Source: Trichosphaerium sp. ATCC 40318 (Eukaryota > Discosea > Flabellinia > Trichosidae). From it: a DNA stretch of 64,000 nucleotides. Of the stretch, positions 1 to 11,106 are shown piece by piece; position 1 is the first letter of the stretch, and each line of letters starts with the position of its first letter. Under the pieces are notes generated by a model. The model saw only the letters and a program-made list of their open reading frames with translations, did no database searches and was not told the DNA's origin. The stretch is taken from positions 62,001 to 126,000 of the forward strand of contig JALMLS010000541.1 in NCBI GenBank assembly GCA_038496445.1, written 5' to 3'. A program made the translations under genes and the position numbers.

Positions 1-1476
1 AAAGTACCTGATTATTGCCAAGTAATAAAGAATCCTATGGATATGCAAAGCATAGAGACACTCATGGCAAGGGTACGTCGTAAAAAGTGTGATTCGGTTT
101 CTGATTGGTTTTTTTTTAAAGAGTCAGTTCAAGACATACATCGATTTTGCTAAGAAAATGATGCTCATTTTCAGGAACGCACAAGTGTATAATGGCCTTA
201 ACAGTACGTTTAGATTTTATTTTTGTATAACCCTCTGTGAAAATAGTGAATTCGTGCTAACTCTTTGTTTTTTTTTTCGAATAGGTCCTATGTATTACAC
301 AGCAGAGCTTCTTTCGCGAACTTTTGTTGATATGCTTGTTGACGCATTAAGAGTTATGCAAGAAATGGATAAGAAAATGACAACTGGTTTACCTGCTTAT
401 ACAATCAAGGACAACAAGGCGTATGTTTCTTTTATACTCATCAAAATAATTTTTTTTTCACTCATTTCTGAAGAACATCACGTGATGTTTTGTTGGTTTG
501 ACTTTTGTTTTTTTAGATATTTTTGGGATCCAGATGCTAAACAGTATTACTATGAGTACTTTGAAGCGTCTAGTCATGTCAATCCTGCCAATCCGAAGCG
601 AACTCGAAAATCTCAACAAACACCTACCAATGCACGACGAAAATCAGCAAACTATCATCCTCCAGTTCAAGAAGTATTAACAGAACGCCGTGCAAAGAAG
701 GTATGTAACTACACCCTCTATTAATATTTATATTAACTATTTAAAAAGCAAGCACTTGGTTTCCTCAGTCAGGTAGAGACTCCAGCTGAAGGTAAATATT
801 TCGGTTAAACGCAGCTTTGTTTTTCCGCTAACACGAACCATAGCCAATAACAAAGAACAAGAGTACATTGAACCAGATGATAGTGATCATTTATTCCTAA
901 GTAAACCAGAACAAGATTACCGACCAGAACAGCACTATATCCAACCAGGTGTAAGACCTGCAGTACGTTTAAATACCATATTTTTTTTTGGTCACAAAAA
1001 ACCCCAAAACATTAACAACATTGACTCTGCCTAACTTTATAAAAGAATTTGCCCTTTCCACCAAAACCTGCATACCAGCCAACATATGCTCCTATGCAAA
1101 CCATGCCAGCACATCAAGGGTATCGTCAACCGAGCCTACCACAACCAACAGCTAGGCCTACAATACAAACGTTAAGTGCTACTCAACATAGTGTTACATA
1201 TAATACAACAGGGTTAAAGCCTATGCCTCAAGGCATGTCTCTAAAGGTCAATGCATCAAGTCATTTGGCTACTCCGCCTACTTCTGGAGTAACATCAGTA
1301 CGTCTTTTTAGTGAATTGAAGATTAGCGCTTTTTTTTCTTTTCTGTTGCTTTGTATTGTTGATGTACTGACGGTTGGGTTTTTTAGGCTATGGTTCAACA
1401 AGGACAGACAAAGGTTGTGCTTAAAGTTAGTAATAGCGAACCTACTGATGACATGGAGATTGATATTGTAAATTAA
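1..1476 (+). CDS. Bromodomain protein, 5' end outside window
   Basis: The window opens inside a bromodomain, a reader of acetyl-lysine on histones. Exon 1-72 encodes the ZA-loop hallmark PDYCQVIKNPMDMQSIETL. Introns at 73-121 (GTACGT) and 204-284 lead to exons carrying helix B/C residues MLIFRNAQVYN, with the conserved Asn that binds acetyl-lysine, then helix C around YYTAELL. Further introns (421-516, 701 onward, about 965-1046, about 1299-1386) lead into a Gln/Pro/Thr-rich low-complexity tail ending in an acidic DDMEIDIVN and a stop at 1474-1476. I see only one bromodomain; the N-terminus and any ATPase or second bromodomain lie upstream. It is probably a chromatin-complex subunit (SWI/SNF- or SAGA-like), but the subfamily cannot be fixed from this part. 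Confidence 0.82.
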
Positions 1477-1769
1477 AATAAAAGCAAAAAAAAATATGAA
1501 AGCATATATGCAATCTATTTATCACTTCGATAACACACGTGCACAAAACGTATCCTACCATTAAGAAGAATATAACAAAGCAATTCAAAAATGTAAGGCA
1601 AAACATTCAACTGATACTAGATCACCAATACTTCCGTTAGTACGTGATACGATGTTTATTGATTTAAGATCGAAATCCAAAAATGTGCTGTAAAAGTTGG
1701 TAAGTACCGGTTTTAAGTCTTGTAAAATTTATGTATGACATACAACCCTAGTAATAGTTACAAAATAAA

Positions 1770-2690
1770 TCACATGATAGCCCGTATACATAATGATGTA
1801 AAAACTAAAGTGCTTCCAACACCATGCATCCATGAAAAAGGCTTTGGAAAAAGAGTGAATGAAATGAGCAGTGTAAACACTTTTCGAAGTGCACCAGAAC
1901 CAACAGCTGCTGCAACACCAAACTTTTTAATTATACCAAGATAAAAGTGTATCCCAATATAAGATAATATTGATTCAAATACAATAGCAAATGCAGTGTA
2001 AGGGTGACTTTGAAGAAAAGTCAAAGCATCAAAAAAAGATTCAGAAGGTTGAGATGTCATTACAACAATGAAGAATATAGATACTATACCGTTTAAGTAA
2101 GCTATCATTTCAACTTGTTTCACTCCTCCAAATACAAGTGCACGTTCTTGTAGATTAGACTGCAAAGCGTCTGCTACTACAGCGCCCATAATCAAGGCAA
2201 CGCCAGTAGTATCAAACACAGGTACAGTCTGAACATCACCAAGAGTAAAAAGAGTCAAACCACAAGTAAGCATCAATGCAGCAATGTATGCTACTGCTTT
2301 ATATGTTCTACCTGTTGTAATATATCCAAGAATCATAACTGGGATGAGTTTTGATGATTTGAAAAGTACTTTTGTTGGAAAGTTAATCTTGGTCATAGCA
2401 GTGTTTCCCAGACCGATATTGATCATCAAACATAGTGCAATACCAAGATAGTTAAATACTGGAATCTTAGGAGGAAAGACATGTGTGTTAGTCCATTTAG
2501 CTTGACACAGTGCTAGAATAGACATTGTGGATGCCTCTACTAAGCTGACAAGAACAGCATAGTTGAAACCTTCTTGAGAAAAGATTTGTTCTGTGAAGTA
2601 TCCCTTGACCGTAAATATTGATATCATGCCTCCAATTAGAATGATTACATGTGAGAGAGTCGAATAACCACTTAATGAAAAGAATCCCAT
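1770..2690 (-). CDS. UAA-family nucleotide-sugar/PAPS transporter (SLC35B-like)
   Basis: A single uninterrupted frame of 306 residues, about ten hydrophobic helices, starting at ATG 2690. The UAA/SLC35B signature is clear: NFPTKVLFKSSKLIPVMILG in mid-protein, and GVAAAVGSGALRKVFTLLIS in the last third (the AV..T.R+..T motif). Family members exchange a nucleotide-activated substrate against a nucleoside monophosphate across Golgi or ER membranes. The FKSSKLIPVM motif favours the PAPS transporter branch (SLC35B2/B3), which feeds sulfotransferases, but substrate is inferred only from family resemblance. The length is slightly short for the family (usually 330-430), mostly at the N-terminus. It is intronless, unlike most neighbours. 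Confidence 0.85.
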   Translation of the reverse strand: MGFFSLSGYSTLSHVIILIGGMISIFTVKGYFTEQIFSQEGFNYAVLVSLVEASTMSILALCQAKWTNTHVFPPKIPVFNYLGIALCLMINIGLGNTAMTKINFPTKVLFKSSKLIPVMILGYITTGRTYKAVAYIAALMLTCGLTLFTLGDVQTVPVFDTTGVALIMGAVVADALQSNLQERALVFGGVKQVEMIAYLNGIVSIFFIVVMTSQPSESFFDALTFLQSHPYTAFAIVFESILSYIGIHFYLGIIKKFGVAAAVGSGALRKVFTLLISFTLFPKPFSWMHGVGSTLVFTSLCIRAIM

Positions 2691-3278
2691 GAGTACAACA
2701 TTGTTTGATTCATCAACAGCTTTGTTTGCTTTGTTTTCGCTTGTTTTATTGGTTAACGTCTTAATTACTCAATGTTAGGCGCATATAATATGTTGAAGCT
2801 TTATAATCACGTTAACATACTTTTTTCTGTCTCCGATGGCGATGGGTGACACCTCCTCCGTCTTTCATTTTGCAACGTGGTGTAAATGATCAAGAAACAA
2901 CTTAAGTCTCTCGACTTATCCAAAAAAAACGGAAGACCAAACTTAGGACTGTTTCTTTCCACCACTAAGACAAGGTCAAAAATAATAGTCAGGATGAAAG
3001 ACTTGAGGGAAAAGTGGAGCAGTTGTCTCAATGCTAAACGCCTGCAAATCCGTATAGCAAAGCTATGAGCTCAAGTTCAAATGCTACTCAAATATTGCAG
3101 AGAAACTGTGAGTCAACGTAGTTGTGTAGCTCATTCCCAGCTTCCTTGCAACCTCTAGGTTGCCTCAAGTATGCAAAGAACTTTAGAATATGTCGCAAAT
3201 ATACAGGTTTAGTAGACAGCACCACATTGGTCTCTGTGATTAATACAATCAATTTTTTTTACAAAGTGTGAGAAAATT
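2691..3278. other. Intergenic, no supported gene
   Basis: Between the transporter start and the next minus-strand gene. A basic 60-codon frame at 2886-3068 (+) is open but has no recognisable motif. I do not call it a gene. Confidence 0.4.
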
Positions 3279-3768
3279 TTATGTTGATGTGTTCACTTCA
3301 TATCGTTCGTAAATAACCTTCACAGGTACGCTCTCAATATCAGCTATCTTTCCAAATACATCTGCTGCAATATCTTTCAGTGTATTATAACGTGCAAAAA
3401 CTTTAGGCTTGGTGAGGATATCTTTTAAAGGCGGAATCCTATAGCGCACATAAAGTAAAAAAATGAACTTCACTGCTTGTTGATTTCCTGAATTACGCAC
3501 GTGGATTCGTCGAATTCTTCTAATTGTTCATCAACCTCACGTATTTGTGCATTAATGGCTTCGATTTCAGGGTCCAATGGCCAATATAACCGTTTTTCTG
3601 TATTGTCTACATGATACACGGCTGATCCTCTTTCAAACGTTATTTCAGATAGCAAAAAGGCGGTTTAGCGTACATTTTACGTTTTTCAAGCAATTCAGGC
3701 ATAGTCGCCGCAAATGTTGGCGACAGCTCTTCTACGGAGAACACTGTGTCCGTTGGAACCTTGGTCAT
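3279..3768 (-). CDS. Small unrecognised protein, three exons
   Basis: Proposed start ATG 3768. Two short introns restore one frame: a 44-nt one starting GTACGC just after MPELLEKRK, and a 61-nt one starting GTGCGT after EEFDES. The product is about 125 residues, acidic in the middle (EIEAINAQIREVDEQLEEF, likely helical), then PPLKDILTKPKVFARY and a C-terminal IESVPVKVIYERYEV strand. No catalytic motif, signal peptide or membrane segment. The phase-correct splicing of both introns is the main evidence that it is real. I do not recognise the family. Confidence 0.5.
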
Positions 3769-4069
3769 CAGTCTACGTAACCTTAGCAGGACTGTGATAC
3801 GACTTGGTCAACACCGTTCTCCCAATTTTTTTAGATCGAGAAAGTGCCCTCAATATCATACTTCCAGATTTCCTTATTCCCTTGTAAATATTCTACACAT
3901 TATTCCTATGCGTGAATGAATATCTGAGTCCAGTCACCTTTATCTGATACGGGCAATCTCGGATGTTGGGCTCCATTATTGCCGAATTAGGTTCGGATTG
4001 CGGTATAATTTTCCTAAATTTTTGGTGGCTGTTCGATGACTTATCTGGTCATTAATTACAATACTTACA

Positions 4070-4750
4070 ATGGAACCAACAAACGAAACATGCGATTGGA
4101 GACTAAGACAAGGATCGCCTAGTCCAGCTGATGCCTATGCTTTTGCAAGCTTGATCATGATGGCAGGCGGAGAGCCTCCACAAAATAACATTATGGACCA
4201 AATTTTCGGCAGTAAACGTGCCCATCGTTGTCTACAAGACTTGTACATGAAGACAAGGACTACTTATAGCCATGAAGTTGTTACTTTTATCGAGACGAGC
4301 GATGGCACAATAGCAGGAATGATAAACTTTTTCTCTTATGCTCATTTTAAGAGTATAAAGAAGGATAACGAAAAAGCTTATTCAGACGTACTTGGTTTAG
4401 CAGTTTGGAGAGCATTCGCTGTTACAACCTTCCTAAGTGCTATTGGTGTTGGTATTACAGATGGCAGAGAAGGAGATTGTCACGTTCAGGTATGCGATTA
4501 CTGTTTTACAAACTCAATGCTGATGCACATGATTTAGTCAATAGCTCTGTTTCCAGAGTTCCGTGGAAAAGGTCTCGCCAAGATTTTGATGAAATATGCA
4601 GAAGAATCGGGCAGGCAATGGCAATGCAAGCGTCTATCGTTAGAAGTAGATGTCAAGAACAAACGAGCTCTGCGTGCCTACCAAAAGTTTGGATTTGCTA
4701 TTGTTAAAACCACCCGTTATATTCACACCATGGAGAAAGAATACCAATAG
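4070..4750 (+). CDS. GNAT-family N-acetyltransferase
   Basis: Two exons, 4070-4489 and 4538-4750, separated by a 48-nt GTATGC...TTTAG intron in phase 0; about 210 residues. Exon 2 holds the acetyl-CoA pyrophosphate-binding motif A: ALFPEFRGKGLAKILM (R/Q-x-x-G-x-G/A), then SLEVDVKNKRALRAYQKFGF, the usual motif B with the Asn-x-x-A-x-x-x-Y-x-K-x-G-F ending. GNAT enzymes move acetyl from acetyl-CoA to an amine of a protein or small molecule. The first half is divergent, so the substrate cannot be given. An AATAAA-like stretch follows the stop. Confidence 0.82.
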
Positions 4751-5017
4751 AAACTACTGTACAAAATAAAGTGAATGCCTGAAAGTGTCTTCAAAGAAAA
4801 CATCTACCATCTTCCATACACGCAACAATCCAAACTCTTCATTCTGCTGAGCTGTAGCGCTTAATTTCTTTGTTGTTCGAGAGCGTAGGGATAATAGTAA
4901 CATCAAAGCATAGCACGTGGAATTTGCCTCAAATTTCTCAACACGGTAAAAGCACTTAACAGCGTTACCTCAAGCAATTAAACAACGCCACTAGTGCTCG
5001 GCACTTTGTAATTACCA

Positions 5018-6593
5018 ATGCGACAGGCGGTTGCTCATTTTGAGCGACTAAACTGGTTTCCCGGCCATAGTACGTGGATACACTGGAAATATGCCACAAT
5101 AACGTAGCATAGTGGTAAAAGCGCAGAGGCGAATTAGTGAAAGCTTAAAACACGTAAACGCCGTTTTAGAAATACGAGACGCCAGGGTACGCCTAACTGA
5201 CGCGTGGTTAGCGATTTTAACACGGTAAAACAGATTCCAGTGTCAAGTGCCAATCGTACATTAGAACCGCTTCTTCGCGTACGCAGCGATACTAACGTGT
5301 AATTAACTCTTCAACAGAACAAACCTCGACTGGTAATTTTAAACAAGGTATACAGCGCTTGAATCACGTAAAACTGTACTAATACGCTCAAAGGCAGATT
5401 TAGCGGTAAGAAACACCCATGATAAATGGCGCGAGACAGTACGCGCAAGTGAAGCCAACGAGGTAGTTGATGTACGTATAAATACATGTAAAAATAACGT
5501 ACCGGGCCATTTTGGCTAATTTGAGGCTATGTGTACCTTTGAAAAGAAAACGGTTTTTTGAGATTGCACAATTCTAGGTTTTACTTACAAAAATGCTTTC
5601 AACAGGTAGTCCATTTGAACGCTGCTACAGCAAAAACAAAGAGTATAAATAAGATACTCACAACAATGGCTACTGTTAGTAAAAAGAATAGCCTTGTATG
5701 GCTTGTTTGTGGTATGCCTAACACTGGTAAATCATGTGCGTATTTTTTTTTTCATTCCTTTTTTTTTTTTTTTGGATATTTATTCGGTTAGAACCCCGAC
5801 AAAATCGTTTTGTTCCACGTGTTCTTGTATGTTTTACGTATATCTATTATTAATAGACTTTTTTATAGCTGTGATAAACGCATTGAGTAGAAGAGGCGCT
5901 GCTAGTACCGCAGCCAAACCTGGACACACACGTGGCCAAACTGTATATAATCTGAGAGTCACAGAAGGCCTCGGTAAAAAAGTCATGATACTTGACACTC
6001 CTGGTATAACTTTACCAGAAAAATCAGCAGATATAATGCAAGGATATAACCTGGCACTATGTGGGTGCCTACCGTCAAATACGTGCGTATAGAAAAAGAT
6101 GAAGTTCTGTAGTAATACACTTTCTTATTTTGTAAAACAGAATTGAACCAGGACCTGTGCGAATAGCGGAGTATATGTTGAAGATATTAAACCATACAAA
6201 TCAACAACACGTCTATATGGACTTTTCTCGTATGAAAGAGCCTGTGGATGACATAGATGAGCTCCTGAGTGTAGTACAGAAAAGATTTGGCAAAGTACAC
6301 AAAAAAGTTTTTCCGAGCTCTTTTTTTTTTTGTCTTTTCGGAGTCCATATGTTTGGTTATTTTTCGTTTAATTTATGTATGTAGCAACAACCAAATCAAG
6401 CAGCTTCTTTTCTTCTTCAAAAGTTATCTGCTGGTGAAATGGGCGGAGTAATCCTCGACGAATATCCACAGCCGAGAGAAAAAAAAACGAAAAAGAAAAA
6501 AAACAAAGAAACCTTGAAAACTGATTCAGGGTACGACCTTGAACATATAAAAGAAGAAGAAGATGTAGATTTAGGAGAAATAAAACTTCAGTA
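5018..6593 (+). CDS. MTG1: Mitochondrial ribosome-associated GTPase MTG1 (YlqF/RbgA type)
   Basis: Nine short exons reconstruct a circularly permuted GTPase. Exon 1 (from ATG 5018) encodes LNWFPGH, completed by HMVKAQRRI in exon 2 (5113-5186), followed by LEIRDAR and IPVSSANRTLEPLLR. Exon 4 (5318-5347) and exon 5 (from 5394) give VILNKADLA, the G4 motif NKxD, lying before G1 as expected for this family. G1 is GMPNTGKS, split by the intron at 5736-5868. G2 lies near GHTRGQT, and G3 is DTPGI. Later exons carry GYNLALCG and a C-terminal helical part, ending in a Lys-rich tail and an acidic end (stop 6591-6593). The family checkpoints assembly of the large mitoribosomal subunit at the inner membrane. 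I see no clear presequence. Many introns have tACTAAc-like branch points. Confidence 0.88.
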
Positions 6594-7034
6594 GTAGTCG
6601 TACGGTTTTTTTCTCGTCTTTTGACGAAATTGCAACCAAGATAAGTGTATTCTTGCTATTACCTCAATCGACGCATAGTAAATGCTTGTAAAATAAAATC
6701 TGTGTGATTTGTATCAACGCGTTCTTTTTTTGTCAACTGTCCCCGACAACTGCATGTAGATGATGTCGTCATCTTTGGAAACATTTCTCTTCGTTGTGCC
6801 GTGGTATACACTGCAACGAAGAGTAAGGAGATGGGAGATAGACATAAATAGCTCATGTCTATTTATTGTTTTTGGTATAACCCAAAAAAAACGTGCTAAA
6901 GCACGTGTCACGTGTACCCATTGAAAACACCTACGTGTATAATATTAGTTTATCATGATACGCCTTTTTGTGTGTTGAAACTCCGTTTCATTCACACCGT
7001 CGGCTTACCTCATAATACATCAAACAATACAGCA
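6594..7034. other. Intergenic with uncertain minus-strand reading frames
   Basis: On the minus strand, about 6660-6911 holds two overlapping open frames (one starting in RALARFFWVIPKTINRHEL). An RRM-like or small mitochondrial protein with an intron was considered, but no join produced a convincing domain. Two CACGTG palindromes at 6902-6914 may be promoter elements shared with the gene starting at 7035. Confidence 0.3.
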
Positions 7035-8034
7035 ATGGCATCGCAACAAATACAACCTGGCTATTTATACAAACCTCAAGACATGTCTATGGACATTTAT
7101 GGCAGCGAGAGTTTTCTTGTTGAGCAACAATACACCATACAAAATCCGCTAGTGGCACTCTACATTAAACTTATCGACTGGTTAGCATACCTAGCAAAGT
7201 ACGTCATTCCTAGCTGTTCTGTCGATCTATTTAAACTAACATACTCTCCAGACAGGCCCAAGCTAGTAATAAAGAGCTTCAAGATCATGCGCTTGTGCCT
7301 GAGAACTACGGTAACTACACTCACATTAAAAAGTACTGGGTAGGTTTAAAAATCTCTTCTTTTGTTGTTTTGACGCTAATACTTTGTCTACTAGTCTACA
7401 GAAGAAATTCAACTACTTCGTGATGCTGTAATCGCAATAAGATATGTAGAGAGACACCCAGGACAGTCACAACAAGTAAAAAATAGTCTGTACGTTGTTA
7501 TGTACTGATAAAGAAAAAAAAGAAAAAATAATTCCTTCTGAAAGGACATTTCTATTTTTGGCATAATTATCACGTGATAGATAATTTGGATTTCTTCTAA
7601 CCCGTTTTTTTTCTAGAAATTTCTACTACGACTACTTTGTCAAAGACTTACGCGATGTACGTTAATTTGTTCTTTGAAGATGTGTATTTTTTTTTTAATT
7701 TTTTGTCGAACAATAGATCATGGTTGATCAAAGCAGAGATGATATGGATAAACTGGCTTCAGTATTAACAAAATGTACTGTTTACTTCAAGCGCACATCA
7801 AGATGTGTATAAGCATACGTTCAAAAATATACCAGTAATAATAATAAATGTCTATTTATCTCTCAGCTCTTTGACTCAACTCTACAGTCTGTAGCAATTG
7901 CGTACATACATTCCCTGATTAGGTATTTAGAAAGTTGCCTTTGCGTGATACATCTCCAACTCCTACATCTCACACAGTCGACTGTAAACTTCACACAAAA
8001 GGACATTTTGACCTTTCTTGAACGCAATGTCTAA
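7035..8034 (+). CDS. Unrecognised helical protein, six exons
   Basis: Proposed start ATG 7035. Exons 7035-7198, 7252-7339 and 7395 to about 7488 join in phase, then an exon encoding NFYYDYFVKDLRD, one encoding MVDQSRDDMDKLASVLTKCT, and a last exon from about 7867 with AIAYIHSLIRYLE. All introns have GT..AG ends, mostly GTACGT donors. The product is about 235 residues, largely predicted helix, with no signal peptide or membrane helix; tracts such as STEEIQLLRDAVIAIRYVE look like a helical-bundle interaction protein. I do not recognise the family. The continuous frame across six exons makes it a real gene. Confidence 0.6.
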
Positions 8035-8114
8035 ACACATAAACAACAAGCTATTAATAAGTCAAGGAAAGAAACATTTATGGCGTTTAGTAATCAAAAT
8101 ACCGTTTCCAAACA

Positions 8115-9050
8115 ATGCTTCCACCAGTCGTACGCCATAGTATTGTACAGCGTATTATTTATACGTTATTAAGGCCAATACACTTACTGGACTTGCCTAT
8201 TGAGGTTTTAGCGCATATTCTAACAAATACGACAACAGCACGTTTCTCAGCAGCGCAAAGTTGTCAATACCTTCATTCTATTATTTGCGACATCGTTGGG
8301 TACAGTGAAGTGACAATAAGAACACTCACTCAAGCTTACAAGTTCAACGAGATGTTCCCAGAAACAAGAAAGAACACAAAAATTATTGTAACGTGCCTTC
8401 AAAATATTTTCGGTTTAAAGGAAAGTGGTGATGATATCGTTTCTGTTCTTGCTGGGTTCAAAACATCAGGTATAGAAAGTCTTTTTGGCGATCTACAAGA
8501 TTACGGCCTCTGTGGATTGCATTCAATCGATCTCAGCAAAGCTTCAGTAACTGATGCTAGTATTACAACACTTGGTGGTATTCATACAATAAACTTAAGC
8601 TACTCAGCTGTGACTGACCAAGGGCTTAAAGCTCTCGCTGGTGTTCACAGTATTAACTTGAACAAATGCGGCAAAGTAACTGATGAAGGTGTCAAGGCGT
8701 TAGCTGGTGTACACACAATCAACTTGAACAGGTTGTTTAGAATAACCGATGAAAGTATTAAAGCTTTGGCTGGTGTACATGAGATAAGTCTTGTAGCAAC
8801 TAGAATTACAAATGAGGGGATTAAGGCTTTAGTTGGCGTGCACACTCTAAATGTTAGTAATACTATAGTTAGTGATGATGGGATAAAAGTATTGATAGGT
8901 ATTCATACACTGATAGCTTCTGATACACGTGTGACTGGGAATGTGGTTGTGCCTGGTGTACAAGTATTTGAGCACAAAAATTCTGAGTATGAATCTGACT
9001 CCTCTGGATTCCACTTTTTTAGTTCTTCCACCAACAGTGATAGCCTGTAG
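8115..9050 (+). CDS. F-box / GVH-type leucine-rich repeat protein
   Basis: Intronless, 311 residues from ATG 8115. Residues about 25-75 look like an F-box (LPIEVLAHILTNTTTARFSA...), the segment that docks SKP1 in SCF ubiquitin ligases. From about residue 130 there are six or seven repeats of 22-24 residues of the type ALAGVHTINLNKCGKVTDEG, a cysteine-containing/AMN1-like LRR with the unusual fixed GVH core. The tail is Ser-rich and acidic. Paralogues lie at 49674-51162 (17 repeats) and 36787-37745 (broken). A role as an SCF substrate adaptor is inferred from architecture; the target is unknown. Lack of introns and the repeat type resemble giant-virus-type F-box/LRR proteins. Confidence 0.8.
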   Translation: MLPPVVRHSIVQRIIYTLLRPIHLLDLPIEVLAHILTNTTTARFSAAQSCQYLHSIICDIVGYSEVTIRTLTQAYKFNEMFPETRKNTKIIVTCLQNIFGLKESGDDIVSVLAGFKTSGIESLFGDLQDYGLCGLHSIDLSKASVTDASITTLGGIHTINLSYSAVTDQGLKALAGVHSINLNKCGKVTDEGVKALAGVHTINLNRLFRITDESIKALAGVHEISLVATRITNEGIKALVGVHTLNVSNTIVSDDGIKVLIGIHTLIASDTRVTGNVVVPGVQVFEHKNSEYESDSSGFHFFSSSTNSDSL

Positions 9051-9188
9051 ATGAATAAAACCTTTTTTATCAGTCATGTGGTTAGCCATGAACTTGTTGA
9101 CTTACGAGCAATTTGGTTAGGAATCACTTCAAAAAGGAATACATACTACTTATTTTGGTGATATGTGCAATGTTCAAACTCTGTTTGT

Positions 9189-10302
9189 TTATTTTACATA
9201 TTTTTTTATAAAGTTTAGAAACTCTTTCTTTATCCAATCACGTGGTGCTCCATTATAACTTGGAAAATGATTAATATCTACAATAACCCACTTCTTAGTG
9301 CTATTATCATATAAAAGATCCATCTCTAAGAGAGTAACACCAAGTAACTTCTTTGAAGTTAAAGCTATTTCTTGTAATAAACTATCAGGCACCTTAACTA
9401 CTTTTTCTATCTCTTCATGACTTAACATTTTTTTACAAAAATCTCTTGTAACAAAGTTAAACCGTTCTCTATCACATGAACCGACTTTAAATAAAGGTAT
9501 TGATGTACGATAAGAAGAAACAGCATTACCATCAATACCAAAAAGTTTTACAATGTAGCTATCATGAGGTACGTATCCTTGAACAATAACTGTTTTTTTT
9601 TCATTCTCTGAAAGATATCTTTCCATATCGGTCCTATTGAATATAATAGATATTGTATGATTATCAGCTGATAGTGGCTTTGCTAGAAGAGGATATTTTG
9701 TGTTTTCTGGGATTGATGACAAGTCTCCATTGATTACTGAAAAAGAAATCGGATTTTGAAGTTTTTTGTTGGTGTTTGCCTTGTTAACTGACTCTGTAAC
9801 GTCGTTGATGCATTTCAACATTGTAGTGCGTAGTGACGTATACTTTTGACGGTCAATTGGGTCGATTAGCCAAGGTAAAGCAGCGTTTAGTGTAGTGGAT
9901 GCTTCAAGTTGTTTAACGCACTCCAATAGCTTTATGGCGCTAGTGCGTTGCTAGAGCGCTGTTAAAGAAGACGTTCCTACCAAATTTGTATGTAAAACTT
10001 ACCTCCGTAGAGATATGAGAATCAATAGTTTCGTTAGCGATAGCAACCTCCTTGCGCAAGTGGAGGAACATCAAATCGTAGTTTTTATTAGCGCTTATGC
10101 GGAGTAACGACGGTTCTAATCCAGCATCCTCTTTAGTTATACGCTGAATAGAAAATCCATGGGTGCTAGGAACGCATTCGTCAATAATTTACTATCAGCG
10201 CGTATACGACGTGTAGTACCTTCCTTGGGCGTCTAGATAGTCTAATACGTCACTCAGTACACTCAAGCGCGCTTTTGGAGCGAGAAAGGCTACGTTAATC
10301 AT
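9189..10302 (-). CDS. ITPK1: Inositol-tetrakisphosphate 1-kinase
   Basis: Three exons on the minus strand: 10302-10220, 10165-10003 and 9950-9189, joined in phase, for about 335 residues, the normal length. Exon 1 starts MINVAFLAPKARLSVL, the small N-terminal Rossmann-like part. The last exon holds ATP-grasp features: PLLAKPLSADNHTISIIF (nucleotide-binding Lys), VIVQGYVPHDSYIVKLFGI, and VIVDINHFPSYNG, with the D-x-N metal-binding signature. The enzyme phosphorylates inositol tris/tetrakisphosphates on the way to InsP5/InsP6 in the cytosol. Intron 2 ends at an internal CTCTAG; the downstream CACTAG gives the wrong phase. Confidence 0.9.
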
Positions 10303-11033
10303 GATTTGCGTTTGTATTTCTTAAAAGTTGACCCAGCAGTGTTACCGTCGCTTCTTTTTGTAGCCTCGCTTAACATAGAATGTAAATTGGATAACCATGA
10401 TAAAAAAGATTAGTGCTCCCAACGTCGCTTCAATATCGTAGTCCAAAGTTTCACATTGTGTACTTTGTCACGTTGTGAGCATAATGCGGTATAATGACCT
10501 GATTGAAATAAAAAACTTAAACTCTTTGCTTTGTAACTTCCGTAAGCTGAGGAAGAGTTTTATTACTTGTTCAAGTAACAGTACCCAGCGTTGTTTTAAA
10601 CAAAATAAGCCGCAAACACGCTAAACCACAATTTTTTTGATGTTGTAGTTTACTAGTATACATTCATTTTGGTTTGCTTTGAAGGTACATCGAGTAAGCA
10701 TCATTCAGTATGCATGAGGCCTCTCGAGGTATCTCTGACTTTGTACTCGTTACCAACCTCGGGGTCAGTCAATGTAATTGTGCGCTTCACAGCAAACATC
10801 CAGCCAACGCGCTGGCTCCTTCAAGAAATTGTTTCGGGGATAGGACATGGCTATAAACGCCTGACTGCGCAATGCCCGCCACGTAAATGTATTCATGCAT
10901 GTGTTCGATAAGCTCTTTTGTTGCAATTTTAAGTTTTTAGCGTGAAACTTGCCTTGTTCAGTGAAATAGTTTAAACGTTTTTTTGGTATTTATTTGGAAT
11001 ACTCTGTACCACAACACCAAAGACATAGCTTTA
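10303..11033. other. Intergenic; possible fragmentary minus-strand gene
   Basis: The minus strand holds short open stretches: MFAVKRTITLTDPEVGNEYK near 10690-10790, and a hydrophobic segment ALIFFIMVIQFTFYVKRG followed by KKKRR and a stop near 10330-10430. These could be exons of a small single-pass membrane protein, but I found no set of splice sites joining them. An 80-codon plus-strand frame at 10669-10911 is probably antisense noise. Confidence 0.3.
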
Positions 11034-11106
11034 AGCCCACTGCGAGTTTCGATCTCGCTACCATCTGGTCAAAAGCCAAACGCTCTTCCGATTGAGCTAA
11101 GTGGGC
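11034..11106 (-). tRNA. tRNA-Lys (UUU)
   Basis: The minus strand folds as a full cloverleaf without intron. The 7-bp acceptor stem is GCCCACT/AGTGGGC, the D-arm is GCTC...GAGC, the anticodon loop is CTTTTGA with anticodon TTT, and the T-arm is GCGAG-ATCGAAA-CTCGC. The discriminator base is T, atypical for Lys. No T-run of four or more follows closely on the minus strand, so a pol III terminator is not obvious. Confidence 0.88.

Noticed and set aside
5558..5791. Start of the MTG1 gene at 5558
   Set aside because: Upstream exons with WFPGH, RDAR and NKADL motifs join in phase, placing the start at 5018.
6659..6911. Two overlapping minus-strand frames as an RRM/SLIRP-like gene
   Set aside because: No RNP motifs after any plausible splice, and the frame opens at GTG without ATG.
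8645..8845. Minus-strand frame with repeated CTPAKALI units
   Set aside because: Antisense image of the LRR repeats in the 8115 gene.
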